Notes: a model not told the origin generated them from the sequence alone. 9,042 nucleotides of DNA from Candidatus Methanofastidiosum methylothiophilum (GCA_001587675.1 LNGD01000064.1:1-9042); one strand, 5' to 3'; positions 1 through 6,730 are shown, counted from the stretch's first letter. Numbers and translations are program-made.

Positions 1-814
1 CAAGTCTGAATTCATTTTCTAACTCTAAAAAAACTTCATATAATCTATTTAAAAATTCTGAAACAATGGATTCTTCAAATTCAATAGATTCATTTATTGC
101 ATTTGTAATCGAATAGATAGAAAGTTGGTCTGAACCAAGATTTATAGCGAGATCAGGTAGATTATGCGCTTCATCTAAAACTAAAATTATATCTTCTAGA
201 GTGGCACCTATCCCCTCAAGGAAATTTTCCCTTATTTCTGGATGAAAAATATACATATAACTACAGGAAATAACTTCAACATTTTGTAATATCCCTTTTA
301 CAACTTCATAGGGGCACATATTTTCTTGAATACACAGAGTAACAACATCCTGTGATAAGGATGGTTTTTGAGATAAGCTTACCTCTATTTCATAAGCTCT
401 ATCCTCTTTTTCTTTCATGTTTTCATAAAATTCACACTTATTTTCTCTTCTTAATAATCTGCAAACATGAAGTGCCATAGCAGTATCCATGTCGTTATTA
501 ACAATTGTTGGATGTAGGCACATCGAATTTCTACCTTTTATTGAAATACCAGATACTTCTACTTTCTTACCAATTTCCATTAGTTCTTCCATTACTCTGT
601 CCATCTGTTTATGCGTTCTACAACAATACACTATTTTTTTTCCTAATTTCTCAGCTAGGGGTAAAATAGCCGATAAGACAGAAATAGTCTTTCCAAATCC
701 AGTTGCTGCTTCTACTATTGGATTCTTTTTTTGAATTAAACTAGTCTGGACAAATTGTATGAACTCCTCTTGATTTGCACGAAAATTATCATATGGAAAG
801 AAAGAGTTGTCCAT
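1..814 (-). CDS. XPD/Rad3-family Fe-S DNA helicase, N-terminal 271 residues (runs off the left edge)
   Basis: This is a superfamily 2 ATP-dependent 5'-3' DNA helicase of the XPD/Rad3 (DinG-like) group, acting in DNA repair or processing. I translated the minus strand from ATG at 814 to base 1 and found 271 open codons. In order there are a Q-like motif (FRANQEEFIQ, residues 11-20), Walker A (EAATGFGKT, 35-43), motif Ia (YCCRTHKQ, 63-70), an iron-sulfur domain with candidate ligands C99, C118, C127 and C167 (context MCPYE at the last), and the DEAH box (LVLDEAHNL, 211-219). The rest of helicase domain 1, the Arch domain and helicase domain 2 lie beyond the left edge, so the gene looks incomplete only because of the window. 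An in-frame stop at 833-835 leaves ATG 814 as the only ATG start. There is no Shine-Dalgarno, and a TATA-like box lies about 23 bases upstream. The family assignment is firm, but which XPD paralogue it is remains open. Confidence 0.93.
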   Translation of the reverse strand, partial: MDNSFFPYDNFRANQEEFIQFVQTSLIQKKNPIVEAATGFGKTISVLSAILPLAEKLGKKIVYCCRTHKQMDRVMEELMEIGKKVEVSGISIKGRNSMCLHPTIVNNDMDTAMALHVCRLLRRENKCEFYENMKEKEDRAYEIEVSLSQKPSLSQDVVTLCIQENMCPYEVVKGILQNVEVISCSYMYIFHPEIRENFLEGIGATLEDIILVLDEAHNLPDLAINLGSDQLSIYSITNAINESIEFEESIVSEFLNRLYEVFLELENEFRL

Positions 815-831
815 AAAATGAATGATATCTT

Positions 832-842
832 TTTATTAAAAA
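832..842 (-). promoter_or_regulatory. TATA box of the XPD-like helicase gene
   Basis: On the minus strand the sequence TTTTTAATAAA is centred about 23 bases before ATG 814. This would start the transcript at or within a few bases of the start codon, consistent with a leaderless mRNA and the absence of a Shine-Dalgarno. It is back-to-back with the promoter of the divergent cyclodeaminase-family gene. Confidence 0.5.
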
Positions 843-855
843 ATGTTTGGATAGG

Positions 856-865
856 TATTTATATT
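856..865 (+). promoter_or_regulatory. TATA box, leaderless promoter of the cyclodeaminase-family gene
   Basis: TATTTATATT is centred about 25 bases upstream of ATG 886, the spacing expected when transcription begins on the A of the start codon. The stretch between box and ATG has no purine-rich Shine-Dalgarno. This supports ATG 886 over the upstream TTG at 847, which would put the promoter inside the coding region. Confidence 0.6.
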
Positions 866-885
866 CTAATTTCCAAATATTTAAC

Positions 886-1845
886 ATGCTTCTCCTAAAT
901 GAAAATGACCTTAGGTCAGTTCTCAACTATAAAAATGTCCTCGAGGCACTTGAATCAGGATTTGTTGGATACAAGAGAAAAGGTAAGTTCCCTCTAAGAA
1001 TTAATATCGAGTCAGAAGAAAATAACTCAAATGTCTTATTCATGCCTTCTTCTTTCCTCGATTATTCTGGAGTGAAAATTGTTTCTTTGTGTGAAAACAA
1101 TCCTTCAATTGGGCTTCCGTATACTAGAGGTATTTTTGTGTTGACTTCACTTAAAGACGGTAAACCCCTATGTGTTATGGACGGAACATATCTAACATAT
1201 CTTAGGACTGCAACTACTTCTCTTTTAGCATCCAAATATTTATCTAATAAAAATCCTAACTCTTTAGGAATTATCGGGACTGGCAAAATTGGAACAATGT
1301 CCATTGAGGCTCATTTATCTTATTATGAAATTGATATTATATATGCATTTGATAAGTTAGAAAAATCACTTGACACATTCATACAAAAATTTGGTGAAGA
1401 TAACTCAATTCAAATAATAAGTTGTAAAGACGGAAATCAAGTTGTATCTAATTCGGATATAGTTATTACTGCAACAACATCTACTTTTCCTGTTTTTAAT
1501 TCTAGATCAGTGAATGAGGGCACGCACATAAATGGAATAGGTGCATACAGAAAAAATATGCAAGAGATACCAGAAGGATTAATAATTAGATCAAAAATAT
1601 TTGTTGATACTCTTGAAGGTGCAATTTCTGAGCCTGGCGATATAGTTATACCTTTGGAGAATGGATTAGTAAGCAAAGAAGATATCACTGAGATCTCAGA
1701 TGTTATTCTAAAAGGATTTTCTAGAAAAGAGAGCGACATTACTTTTTTCAAATCTGTTGGATTTTCTCTAGAAGACATTGTGACTGCAGAACTGGCCTAC
1801 AGAGAAGCAACTAAGAACGGGATCGGTTTTGAAGTAGATATGTAA
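886..1845 (+). CDS. Ornithine cyclodeaminase / alanine dehydrogenase (mu-crystallin) family NAD(P)-dependent enzyme
   Basis: A 319-residue cytosolic enzyme, the usual length for this family, whose members deaminate ornithine or interconvert alanine and pyruvate or reduce cyclic ketimines. Visible signatures, numbered from ATG 886, are the substrate-side Arg in PLRINIE (R38), Lys in SGVKIV (K64), the TYLRTATTS segment (R107), the Rossmann loop GIIGTGKIG (128-136), the loop NGIGAYRKNMQEI, and the family motif VDTLEGAISEPGD starting near 240. The start is ATG 886 because a TATA box lies 25 bases before it; the frame also opens at TTG 847, which would add 13 residues. The loop that carries the catalytic Asp in true ornithine cyclodeaminase reads GAYRKNM, so alanine dehydrogenase or imine reductase activity seems likelier, but the substrate cannot be read from sequence. 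It ends 5 bases before the 3' end of a convergent tRNA. Confidence 0.9.
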   Translation: MLLLNENDLRSVLNYKNVLEALESGFVGYKRKGKFPLRINIESEENNSNVLFMPSSFLDYSGVKIVSLCENNPSIGLPYTRGIFVLTSLKDGKPLCVMDGTYLTYLRTATTSLLASKYLSNKNPNSLGIIGTGKIGTMSIEAHLSYYEIDIIYAFDKLEKSLDTFIQKFGEDNSIQIISCKDGNQVVSNSDIVITATTSTFPVFNSRSVNEGTHINGIGAYRKNMQEIPEGLIIRSKIFVDTLEGAISEPGDIVIPLENGLVSKEDITEISDVILKGFSRKESDITFFKSVGFSLEDIVTAELAYREATKNGIGFEVDM

Positions 1846-1850
1846 TTAAA

Positions 1851-1926
1851 TGGCGCCCTCGCCGGGATTCGAACCCGGGGCTTCGGCTCCGCAGGCCAAT
1901 ATTTTATCCAACTAAACTACGAGGGC
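1851..1926 (-). tRNA. tRNA-Arg (anticodon GCG), CCA encoded
   Basis: The minus strand folds into a complete 76-base cloverleaf. The acceptor pairs GCCCTCG with CGAGGGC, followed by discriminator G and an encoded CCA (1853-1851). The D stem is GTTT/AAAT with a GG-containing loop. The anticodon stem TTGGC/GCCGA holds the seven-base loop CTGCGGA, giving anticodon GCG (reads CGC and CGU). The variable loop has four bases, and the T stem CCGGG/CCCGG carries TTCGAAT. The anticodon loop has no intron. A TATA-like box lies about 29 bases upstream of the 5' end. Confidence 0.96.
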
Positions 1927-1950
1927 AACAAAAAGGTCAAAATAGAAAGA

Positions 1951-1960
1951 TTAATAAACT
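1951..1960 (-). promoter_or_regulatory. TATA box of tRNA-Arg, possibly shared with the divergent small gene
   Basis: On the minus strand AGTTTATTAA is centred about 29 bases before the tRNA 5' end, suitable for archaeal transcription starting at or just before the mature end. Read on the plus strand, TTAATAAACT lies about 35 bases before ATG 1990, so the same AT-rich block could also drive the small plus-strand gene with a leader of roughly 10 bases. The second use is inference. Confidence 0.45.
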
Positions 1961-1980
1961 TTTTGGTAATAGGTTTCATT

Positions 1981-1986
1981 GGTGAG
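1981..1986 (+). promoter_or_regulatory. Shine-Dalgarno that fixes ATG 1990 as start
   Basis: GGTGAG matches the GGTGA part of the archaeal anti-Shine-Dalgarno complement and ends 3 bases before ATG 1990. The spacing is short. It still favours ATG 1990 over the TTG at 1963, which has no ribosome-binding site. Confidence 0.4.
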
Positions 1987-1989
1987 GCA

Positions 1990-2268
1990 ATGGAAGATGA
2001 AGACATCGATAATGTAGTTATTCAGGGAGAGCCATCACCTGAAGAGATTGCAGAGAGTGATAGAGAGGGCATTAGAATTGCAGCAAAAGAAGTAAACTAC
2101 GAGCTTACACCTGCTGAAATCGAGGACATTAGAAAAGCAATGTTAAAATCATTGATACTTAAAATAGTCGCTGCCAACTCACTAGTCCCTGATAATGTTA
2201 AAGAAGACGACTTTGAGACTATTCTGGCCTTGTACACAAATGTTCTATCAAACATGCTCAAAAAATAA
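1990..2268 (+). CDS. Small acidic helical protein of unknown function
   Basis: A 92-residue protein that I do not recognise. It starts with an acidic tail (MEDEDID), followed by EPSPEEIAESDREGIRIAAKE, and a region of probable helices (LTPAEIEDIRKAMLKSLILKIVAANSL, DDFETILALYTNVLSNMLKK) with spaced hydrophobic residues. There are no cysteines, signal peptide or membrane segment, so it is probably a soluble cytosolic protein. The overall look resembles a small helical adaptor, but no family can be named. The frame is open from TTG 1963 (101 residues); I prefer ATG 1990 because of the GGTGAG just before it and because the extra residues would lie over the tRNA promoter region. It stands alone between tRNA-Arg and a convergent secreted-protein gene, and is followed by a T-rich tract. 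Confidence 0.72.
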   Translation: MEDEDIDNVVIQGEPSPEEIAESDREGIRIAAKEVNYELTPAEIEDIRKAMLKSLILKIVAANSLVPDNVKEDDFETILALYTNVLSNMLKK

Positions 2269-2270
2269 TA

Positions 2271-2290
2271 TTCTTTTTATTTAATTTCTA
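2271..2290 (+). terminator. T-rich terminator after the small acidic protein gene
   Basis: Two bases after the stop codon the plus strand reads TTCTTTTTAT then TTAATTTCTA, the kind of T-rich tract that terminates archaeal RNA polymerase without needing a hairpin. The 82-base gap to the convergent gene holds nothing else I can support, and I see no clear T run for the opposite strand. Confidence 0.45.
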
Positions 2291-2350
2291 AAGCGTTTAC
2301 TTAGATTGAGTACTATTTCTTTAATATTTCCATTGTTAAATAATAATTAT

Positions 2351-3832
2351 TTATTCTAGTGTAAATTCTAATTCTTCTTCTTGGAATATATTATTGCCTT
2401 CAACTTTAAACTTTATTTTGTAAGTCCCAGGATCGCATTTTGTATTAATTTTCACTTCATAGTAGTATGTTGACTTAGGGAATATATCTGCTTTTTCTGG
2501 CTTTATGCTGATATCAATACATGATGGACAGTCTGTAACTGATAATGTAACATCTTTAGCTTTAAGAATGCCCCTATTTTGAACACCCATTTGAATAATA
2601 TTTTCAAGATTTCTAGATATTATCACTCCTTGGGCAAATCCTCCTCCGGCAATATAATGAATATTTGATGAAGGAGTAAATACATCAATTAGTTGAACAT
2701 TGTACAATATCGTAGGCATCAATTTCTTTTTACTTGTTTGGGTTTCTACACAACCATTGGCGTATCCTATTGTATAATTTGAACCACTTTTTCCCGTAAA
2801 CCACATCTTTAGATTTGGGCAACTCCCAGTCTCGAAACCGTTTGGATCATATAGTACCAAAGGGGTGTATGTTCTACCATTTCTCCATAAAATTCCATCG
2901 TTGCTATGAAATACTGGATTAGAGTCTTTTGCCCAATTAATGCCATCCTTTGAAGTTGCATGGCCTATACCTTGAGCGTAGTACTCTGAGCCTAATCCAT
3001 TTGCACCACTATACCATAAGTGATAAATATTTCCTACTTTAACGATGCTTACCTTATAAGAATACTTTCCATCCCATTCGGTACTATTACCTGAGGATAT
3101 CAACACTGGTTTGTCACCATATCGAATCCAGTATATACCATTTACTGAATACGCCAAAGAAGTATCTTCATTAGTATGACTTGGTGAAGTTCCTTCACTA
3201 GATGAATCATAGTACATCACGTATTTATAAGTAAACACATCATCATCATTTTTATTATCTGGAGTCATTGAGCCAACGTTAGTTCCAAGTGGATTGTAAA
3301 TAATGTAGCTAGGGCCATAAAGATGGTAAAAGTAATGATTATATTCGGCGTATTCTGTTACTAATTGGAGAGAAGAATCAGTAGGATGTTGTTGAATTGG
3401 CTGATCATTAGTCCAAGTCACACCATCAGTTGATTCTGCATACCTTATGGCATTGATTGAGTCAAGACTTCCCCCAACCCAATACCATATTTTATAGTAG
3501 ATTCCTCCCCCAAATCCTTTAACATCGTATACTACTATAGGGTGATATCCTGAGCTTAATCCTTTAAGAATATTACCTTCACTCCACAATATTCCGTCCG
3601 TAGATTGTGTCACATAAATTCCACCAGAACCATCATTGTACCACATCTTGTAGTATGCGGCAGTACCGTGACCACTAAATTTATTGATATCAAAAATAAC
3701 TGACGGATAATAAGCTCTCATAGAAGGATCAAAGACTGGGTTATTTGGGTATTCTTCAAAAGTTATTTCTTGGGCCATTAACATTGGAAAAGTAAGCAGT
3801 AAAACCGATAAGAATAATCCAATATATTTCAT
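2351..3832 (-). CDS. Secreted five-bladed beta-propeller protein with C-terminal NEW3-like Ig domain
   Basis: A 493-residue exported protein. Residues 1-20 are a Sec signal peptide (MKYIG, hydrophobic core, cleavage likely after A20). Residues about 25-365 contain five repeats, each with a hydrophobic strand such as YKMWY (61), YKIWYW (113), YVMYYD (204), YHLWYSG (270) and LKMWFTG (341), and a turn such as STDGILW (77), STDGVTW (134), SVNGIYW (229), SKDGINW (294) and NDGILW (311). That is the pattern of five-bladed GH43/GH32-like propellers, which bind or cleave glycans. I could not place a convincing catalytic acid triad, so binding without catalysis is possible. The C-terminal 110 residues (GVQNRGILKAKDVTLSV..., PEKADIFPKSTYYYEV) look like a NEW3/CARDB beta-sandwich. 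There is no C-terminal anchor. It has its own leaderless promoter, 43 bases after the reactivase gene, so membership of that operon is uncertain. Confidence 0.82.
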   Translation of the reverse strand: MKYIGLFLSVLLLTFPMLMAQEITFEEYPNNPVFDPSMRAYYPSVIFDINKFSGHGTAAYYKMWYNDGSGGIYVTQSTDGILWSEGNILKGLSSGYHPIVVYDVKGFGGGIYYKIWYWVGGSLDSINAIRYAESTDGVTWTNDQPIQQHPTDSSLQLVTEYAEYNHYFYHLYGPSYIIYNPLGTNVGSMTPDNKNDDDVFTYKYVMYYDSSSEGTSPSHTNEDTSLAYSVNGIYWIRYGDKPVLISSGNSTEWDGKYSYKVSIVKVGNIYHLWYSGANGLGSEYYAQGIGHATSKDGINWAKDSNPVFHSNDGILWRNGRTYTPLVLYDPNGFETGSCPNLKMWFTGKSGSNYTIGYANGCVETQTSKKKLMPTILYNVQLIDVFTPSSNIHYIAGGGFAQGVIISRNLENIIQMGVQNRGILKAKDVTLSVTDCPSCIDISIKPEKADIFPKSTYYYEVKINTKCDPGTYKIKFKVEGNNIFQEEELEFTLE

Positions 3833-3850
3833 AAAATTAATTAAATTTGT

Positions 3851-3860
3851 CTATTTATAT
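3851..3860 (-). promoter_or_regulatory. TATA box, leaderless promoter of the secreted propeller gene
   Basis: On the minus strand ATATAAATAG is centred about 24 bases upstream of ATG 3832, the spacing of a leaderless archaeal promoter. No Shine-Dalgarno precedes the ATG. This argues for transcription independent of the upstream methyl-transfer operon, although read-through cannot be excluded because no T-run terminator follows the reactivase gene. Confidence 0.6.
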
Positions 3861-3875
3861 TATTTACTATCAACT

Positions 3876-5648
3876 TTATGGAAATTTTAATGAGTTAATA
3901 AACTCAGCATTAAAATTTTTCTCTGAAGCAAGTTCAATATAGTCAATTTTTTTTATAATGATATCCTCTTCACATCTCATTTTTCGTGAAAGGAGAGATA
4001 TCTTTGCGCCTTCTCCAGCTGCATTTCCAACGGACTTTATTTTCTCAAGCGGTATATCCGGAATCAAACCAATCTTTATGGCATTATTAACATCAATGTA
4101 ATTACCAAAAGCACCAGCGAGATATAGATTATCAATATCATTAACTTTAATATCAAGTTTCTCAAGAAGAATGTTTACCCCAGTCATTATGGCTCCCTTA
4201 GCTAACTGAATTTCTCTGATATCCGAAGCAGTTACCACAATGTCTTTTCCAATGTCCGTTTTTTGTTTCCACTCGACTACAAATTCCTTTTGATTATTTG
4301 AAATATTTTTTCTTATCCTTTCATTACCATTCTCAATTATTTTACCTGAATTATCTAGTATACCCACCCTTAACATCTCCGCCACTAAATCTATTACTCC
4401 AGAACCACAAATACCCCGAGGGCTTGAATTATTTATAGTTTTATAGAATGAGTCTAAAGAATTCTTTTCAATAAATATGGACTCTATAGCCCCACTAGAG
4501 GCTCTCATCCCAAAATTTAGATGGCCTCCTTCAAGAGCAGGACCTGCAGCACATGAGCAACTAACCATTTTGTCTTTGTTTCCTAGTACTAACTCTCCAT
4601 TAGTGCCTATATCTATAGCCAACGAAATTTCATCTTTTTTATATAGACCAGTTGCAAGTAATACTCCTAATGTATCTGCCCCCACAAAACCAGATATTAT
4701 TGGAAGGACATGAACATTTCCTGAAGAATTTATTTTTATATTTAGGTCTCTAGCTTTAATATCTAAACCTTTTGAGATAACAGGCGTGAACGGAGAAACA
4801 GAAAGGCTCTTTGGAATAATATTTAAAAAAATATGATGCATCGCAGTGTTACCTACTGCAGTCATTTCATATATTGAGTTAATGTCTATATGATTTCTAT
4901 CACAAAGTTTTTTTATCATTAAATTTATTCCACCAATAATTGAATGGTGAAGATCAGAAACACCTTTTTCTAAAGAATAAGTTATTCTAGAAATTACATC
5001 TTCTCCATATTTCATCTGTGGATTTAATATAGATTCAACATCAATCTGGGCCCCTGTTTCAAGGTCAATTAGATAAACCACAACAGTTGTTGTTCCAATA
5101 TCAACTGATATCCCATATATTTTATCTTCATCCTTTAATAAATCTATAATTTCATCTTTAAATATTATCAAATTAGTTTCTAATACTTCATAATTTATTG
5201 CATCATTCATTTTTATTAAGGTATTATAATCAATCTTCAATTCACTTTTCAGTTCCTTGTTAATATAATTAAAGAAACTATCTTCGCCACCAAGCATAGG
5301 CTTTGAAATTTTAATTTTATTTTTCTTTATTAGTGGCTCAATATCAATTTTTCTTGAAATCCCCTCACAAAGTATTCTTTGTTCTTTTTGCAAAGATGAA
5401 TCCGGTATTATAATTGAAATATCTTCTAGTGGCCGAACAAGGCAACTTAATCTGATACCCGAATCTATTTCTTCTTTGGAAAGTATTTTCTTTTCTTGAA
5501 ATGTTATTTGATTTGCAGCATTGGGATTTTCTATTATCACTTTACATTTTCCACATTTTCCCTTTGCCCCACAAATTGCTTCTATTTTAATCCCTATACA
5601 ATTGAGAATATCTAAAAGATTAGTTTTATTCTCTATGACATCCTCCAT
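3876..5648 (-). CDS. Reductive activator of corrinoid proteins (RACE; [2Fe-2S] plus ASKHA/DUF4445)
   Basis: ATP-dependent reductase that returns Co(II) cobamide, formed by accidental oxidation, to active Co(I) or methyl-Co(III) in corrinoid methyltransferases. Numbered from ATG 5648: a plant-type [2Fe-2S] ferredoxin domain with C26, C32, C35 and C69 (ICGAKGKCGKCK); a linker to about 175; then an actin-like ASKHA ATPase with GISVDIGTTTVVVYLIDL (179-196), NPQMKYGEDVISRI (209-222), GNTAMHH (266-272), AIDIGTNGE (344-352), CAAGPALEGG (366-375), GICGSGVIDL (412-421), and LAGAFGNYI near 513. This is the bacterial-type arrangement; archaeal RamA instead carries two C-terminal [4Fe-4S] clusters. It is the fourth gene of the operon. 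ATG 5648 omits the first ferredoxin strand; the frame continues upstream as KIRINGIE behind a GGAGG, where the only fitting start is AUA at 5675 (599 residues). Family assignment is firm; the start is not. Confidence 0.95.
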   Translation of the reverse strand: MEDVIENKTNLLDILNCIGIKIEAICGAKGKCGKCKVIIENPNAANQITFQEKKILSKEEIDSGIRLSCLVRPLEDISIIIPDSSLQKEQRILCEGISRKIDIEPLIKKNKIKISKPMLGGEDSFFNYINKELKSELKIDYNTLIKMNDAINYEVLETNLIIFKDEIIDLLKDEDKIYGISVDIGTTTVVVYLIDLETGAQIDVESILNPQMKYGEDVISRITYSLEKGVSDLHHSIIGGINLMIKKLCDRNHIDINSIYEMTAVGNTAMHHIFLNIIPKSLSVSPFTPVISKGLDIKARDLNIKINSSGNVHVLPIISGFVGADTLGVLLATGLYKKDEISLAIDIGTNGELVLGNKDKMVSCSCAAGPALEGGHLNFGMRASSGAIESIFIEKNSLDSFYKTINNSSPRGICGSGVIDLVAEMLRVGILDNSGKIIENGNERIRKNISNNQKEFVVEWKQKTDIGKDIVVTASDIREIQLAKGAIMTGVNILLEKLDIKVNDIDNLYLAGAFGNYIDVNNAIKIGLIPDIPLEKIKSVGNAAGEGAKISLLSRKMRCEEDIIIKKIDYIELASEKNFNAEFINSLKFP

Positions 5649-5672
5649 TTCAATACCATTAATTCGAATTTT

Positions 5673-5688
5673 TATTTTAGATACCTCC
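5673..5688 (-). promoter_or_regulatory. Strong Shine-Dalgarno followed by a possible AUA start of the reactivase
   Basis: On the minus strand GGAGG (5688-5684) is followed after 8 bases by ATA (5675-5673), in frame with the reactivase. An in-frame TAG at 5696-5694 closes the frame upstream, and no ATG, GTG or TTG lies between it and ATG 5648. A start at AUA gives MKIRINGIEMEDVIENKTN, matching the usual beginning of this ferredoxin domain. ATG 5648 has no Shine-Dalgarno at proper spacing. Non-canonical initiation is inference; a sequencing error is the alternative. Confidence 0.45.
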
Positions 5689-5704
5689 AGACTCTAGATA
5701 GATA

Positions 5705-6727
5705 TTATTTATAATAATCATTTCTAGCATTGATCATAGCAATACAATTTTTTATTGGTGTCATAGGAGCAAGACCACATCCGGGGGCCAATACATCTGT
5801 GCCTTTTTTAATAGCCGTAATACATTCTTGGTATACTTCATCGTAAGTTCCATTCAATAGAGTACTCGAAGATGAAATATTCCCTATTATTTTTATTTTA
5901 TCCCCAAGAACATCTTTTGCCTCTTTAATATCAGTTTTTTCTTCTATACTCAAGCCTAGAAATTCACTTTCTTTTATGTATGGCAATATTCTGCTGATTT
6001 CACCACAAATATGTAGTATTGTATGACCTTTTAGTTTTTCAGAAATCTCATGATAAAATGGCATAACAATCTCATTGAAGTCTTTTGGATTAATTAATTC
6101 AGGAGAAGCCACAGGATCCAATACTGCAAAAACATCAGCACCAGCATCAAACAGAGCATTGGCATATGCTATCATGGCGTCCGTTCCGTATTTTAAGTAT
6201 TGAGATAATCCCTCTTTCTCCCTTATGAACCATCGCATTAATGTTGTAACTTCTACAAGTCCACTTGCTATTGTAACAGGACCTTCTGCACCGGCAATTA
6301 TAGGTACTTTATCTCTAGTTGTTTCTTTGATTATTTTAATAGCTTGTATCATAGTCGGTATTCTACCTTTCTTTAGAATTTCCTTTGAGAATTCCCCTAT
6401 GGGAATAGGTTTTCTTGAATTGTAAGGATGACCTCTCACAGAAGTTTGGCGTGTTACATCTCCTATTTCAATCTCACAACCCATAGCTTCAAGCAATACG
6501 GTAAGGCAATAAGGTATCCTGACAGCCTCAAAACCAATTTCCTTGTGTGCACTTATAGCAAGCTGAGCTAAAGCATTTGCATTCCAATGGGCCTCTGGCC
6601 AATAATAATGTGTCAAATTCATAAGGTCTTTAGTACCTGTTTGCGTAACAGCTAAAACTGGAACTCTGTCAACTTCTTCGCCTTCTAATGTTTTTAGTAA
6701 TCTCTCTTTTAGCGTATAGTTGCTCAT
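5705..6727 (-). CDS. Methylcobamide:coenzyme M methyltransferase, MtaA/MtbA type
   Basis: A 340-residue UroD-fold zinc enzyme that transfers the methyl group from a methylated corrinoid protein to the thiol of coenzyme M, giving methyl-CoM for methanogenesis in the cytosol. The zinc ligands of the family are in place: H239 and C241 (LHICGE) and C317 (APGCGLAP), almost exactly at the positions known for MtaA. The N-terminal LKERLLKTLEGEEVDRVPV and the internal AGAEGPVTIASGL and DAGADVFAVLDPVASPELI are typical of the MtaA/MtbA family. The length equals the usual 335-340. ATG 6727 follows an excellent GGAGGAG (6737-6731) at 3-6 bases. It is the third gene of the operon, separated from the B-type gene by 41 bases that include a T-rich tract, and followed by the reactivase. 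MtaA, MtbA and MtsA-like paralogues cannot be told apart by eye. Confidence 0.92.
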   Translation of the reverse strand: MSNYTLKERLLKTLEGEEVDRVPVLAVTQTGTKDLMNLTHYYWPEAHWNANALAQLAISAHKEIGFEAVRIPYCLTVLLEAMGCEIEIGDVTRQTSVRGHPYNSRKPIPIGEFSKEILKKGRIPTMIQAIKIIKETTRDKVPIIAGAEGPVTIASGLVEVTTLMRWFIREKEGLSQYLKYGTDAMIAYANALFDAGADVFAVLDPVASPELINPKDFNEIVMPFYHEISEKLKGHTILHICGEISRILPYIKESEFLGLSIEEKTDIKEAKDVLGDKIKIIGNISSSSTLLNGTYDEVYQECITAIKKGTDVLAPGCGLAPMTPIKNCIAMINARNDYYK

Positions 6728-6730
6728 ATA

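Noticed and set aside
489..734. Plus-strand open frame opposite the XPD-like helicase
   Set aside because: The minus-strand reading carries Walker A, Fe-S cysteines and DEAH; the plus-strand product is a low-complexity shadow.
847..885. TTG start adding 13 residues to the cyclodeaminase-family protein
   Set aside because: The leaderless TATA box at 856-865 lies inside this stretch, and the family normally begins near ATG 886.
1437..1778. Minus-strand open frames inside the cyclodeaminase-family gene (also near 1062-1304)
   Set aside because: They are shadows of a recognised gene with no homology that I can see and no initiation signal.
4477..4713. Plus-strand open frame opposite the reactivase ATPase domain (also 6225-6425 and 6822-7010 opposite the methyltransferases)
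   Set aside because: These are antisense to conserved motifs of known families and have no ribosome-binding site.
5694..5696. In-frame TAG upstream of the reactivase as a possible pyrrolysine codon
   Set aside because: Reading through would only add residues overlapping the end of the CoM methylase gene; the operon has no methylamine methyltransferase, and all four of its genes end in TAA or TGA.
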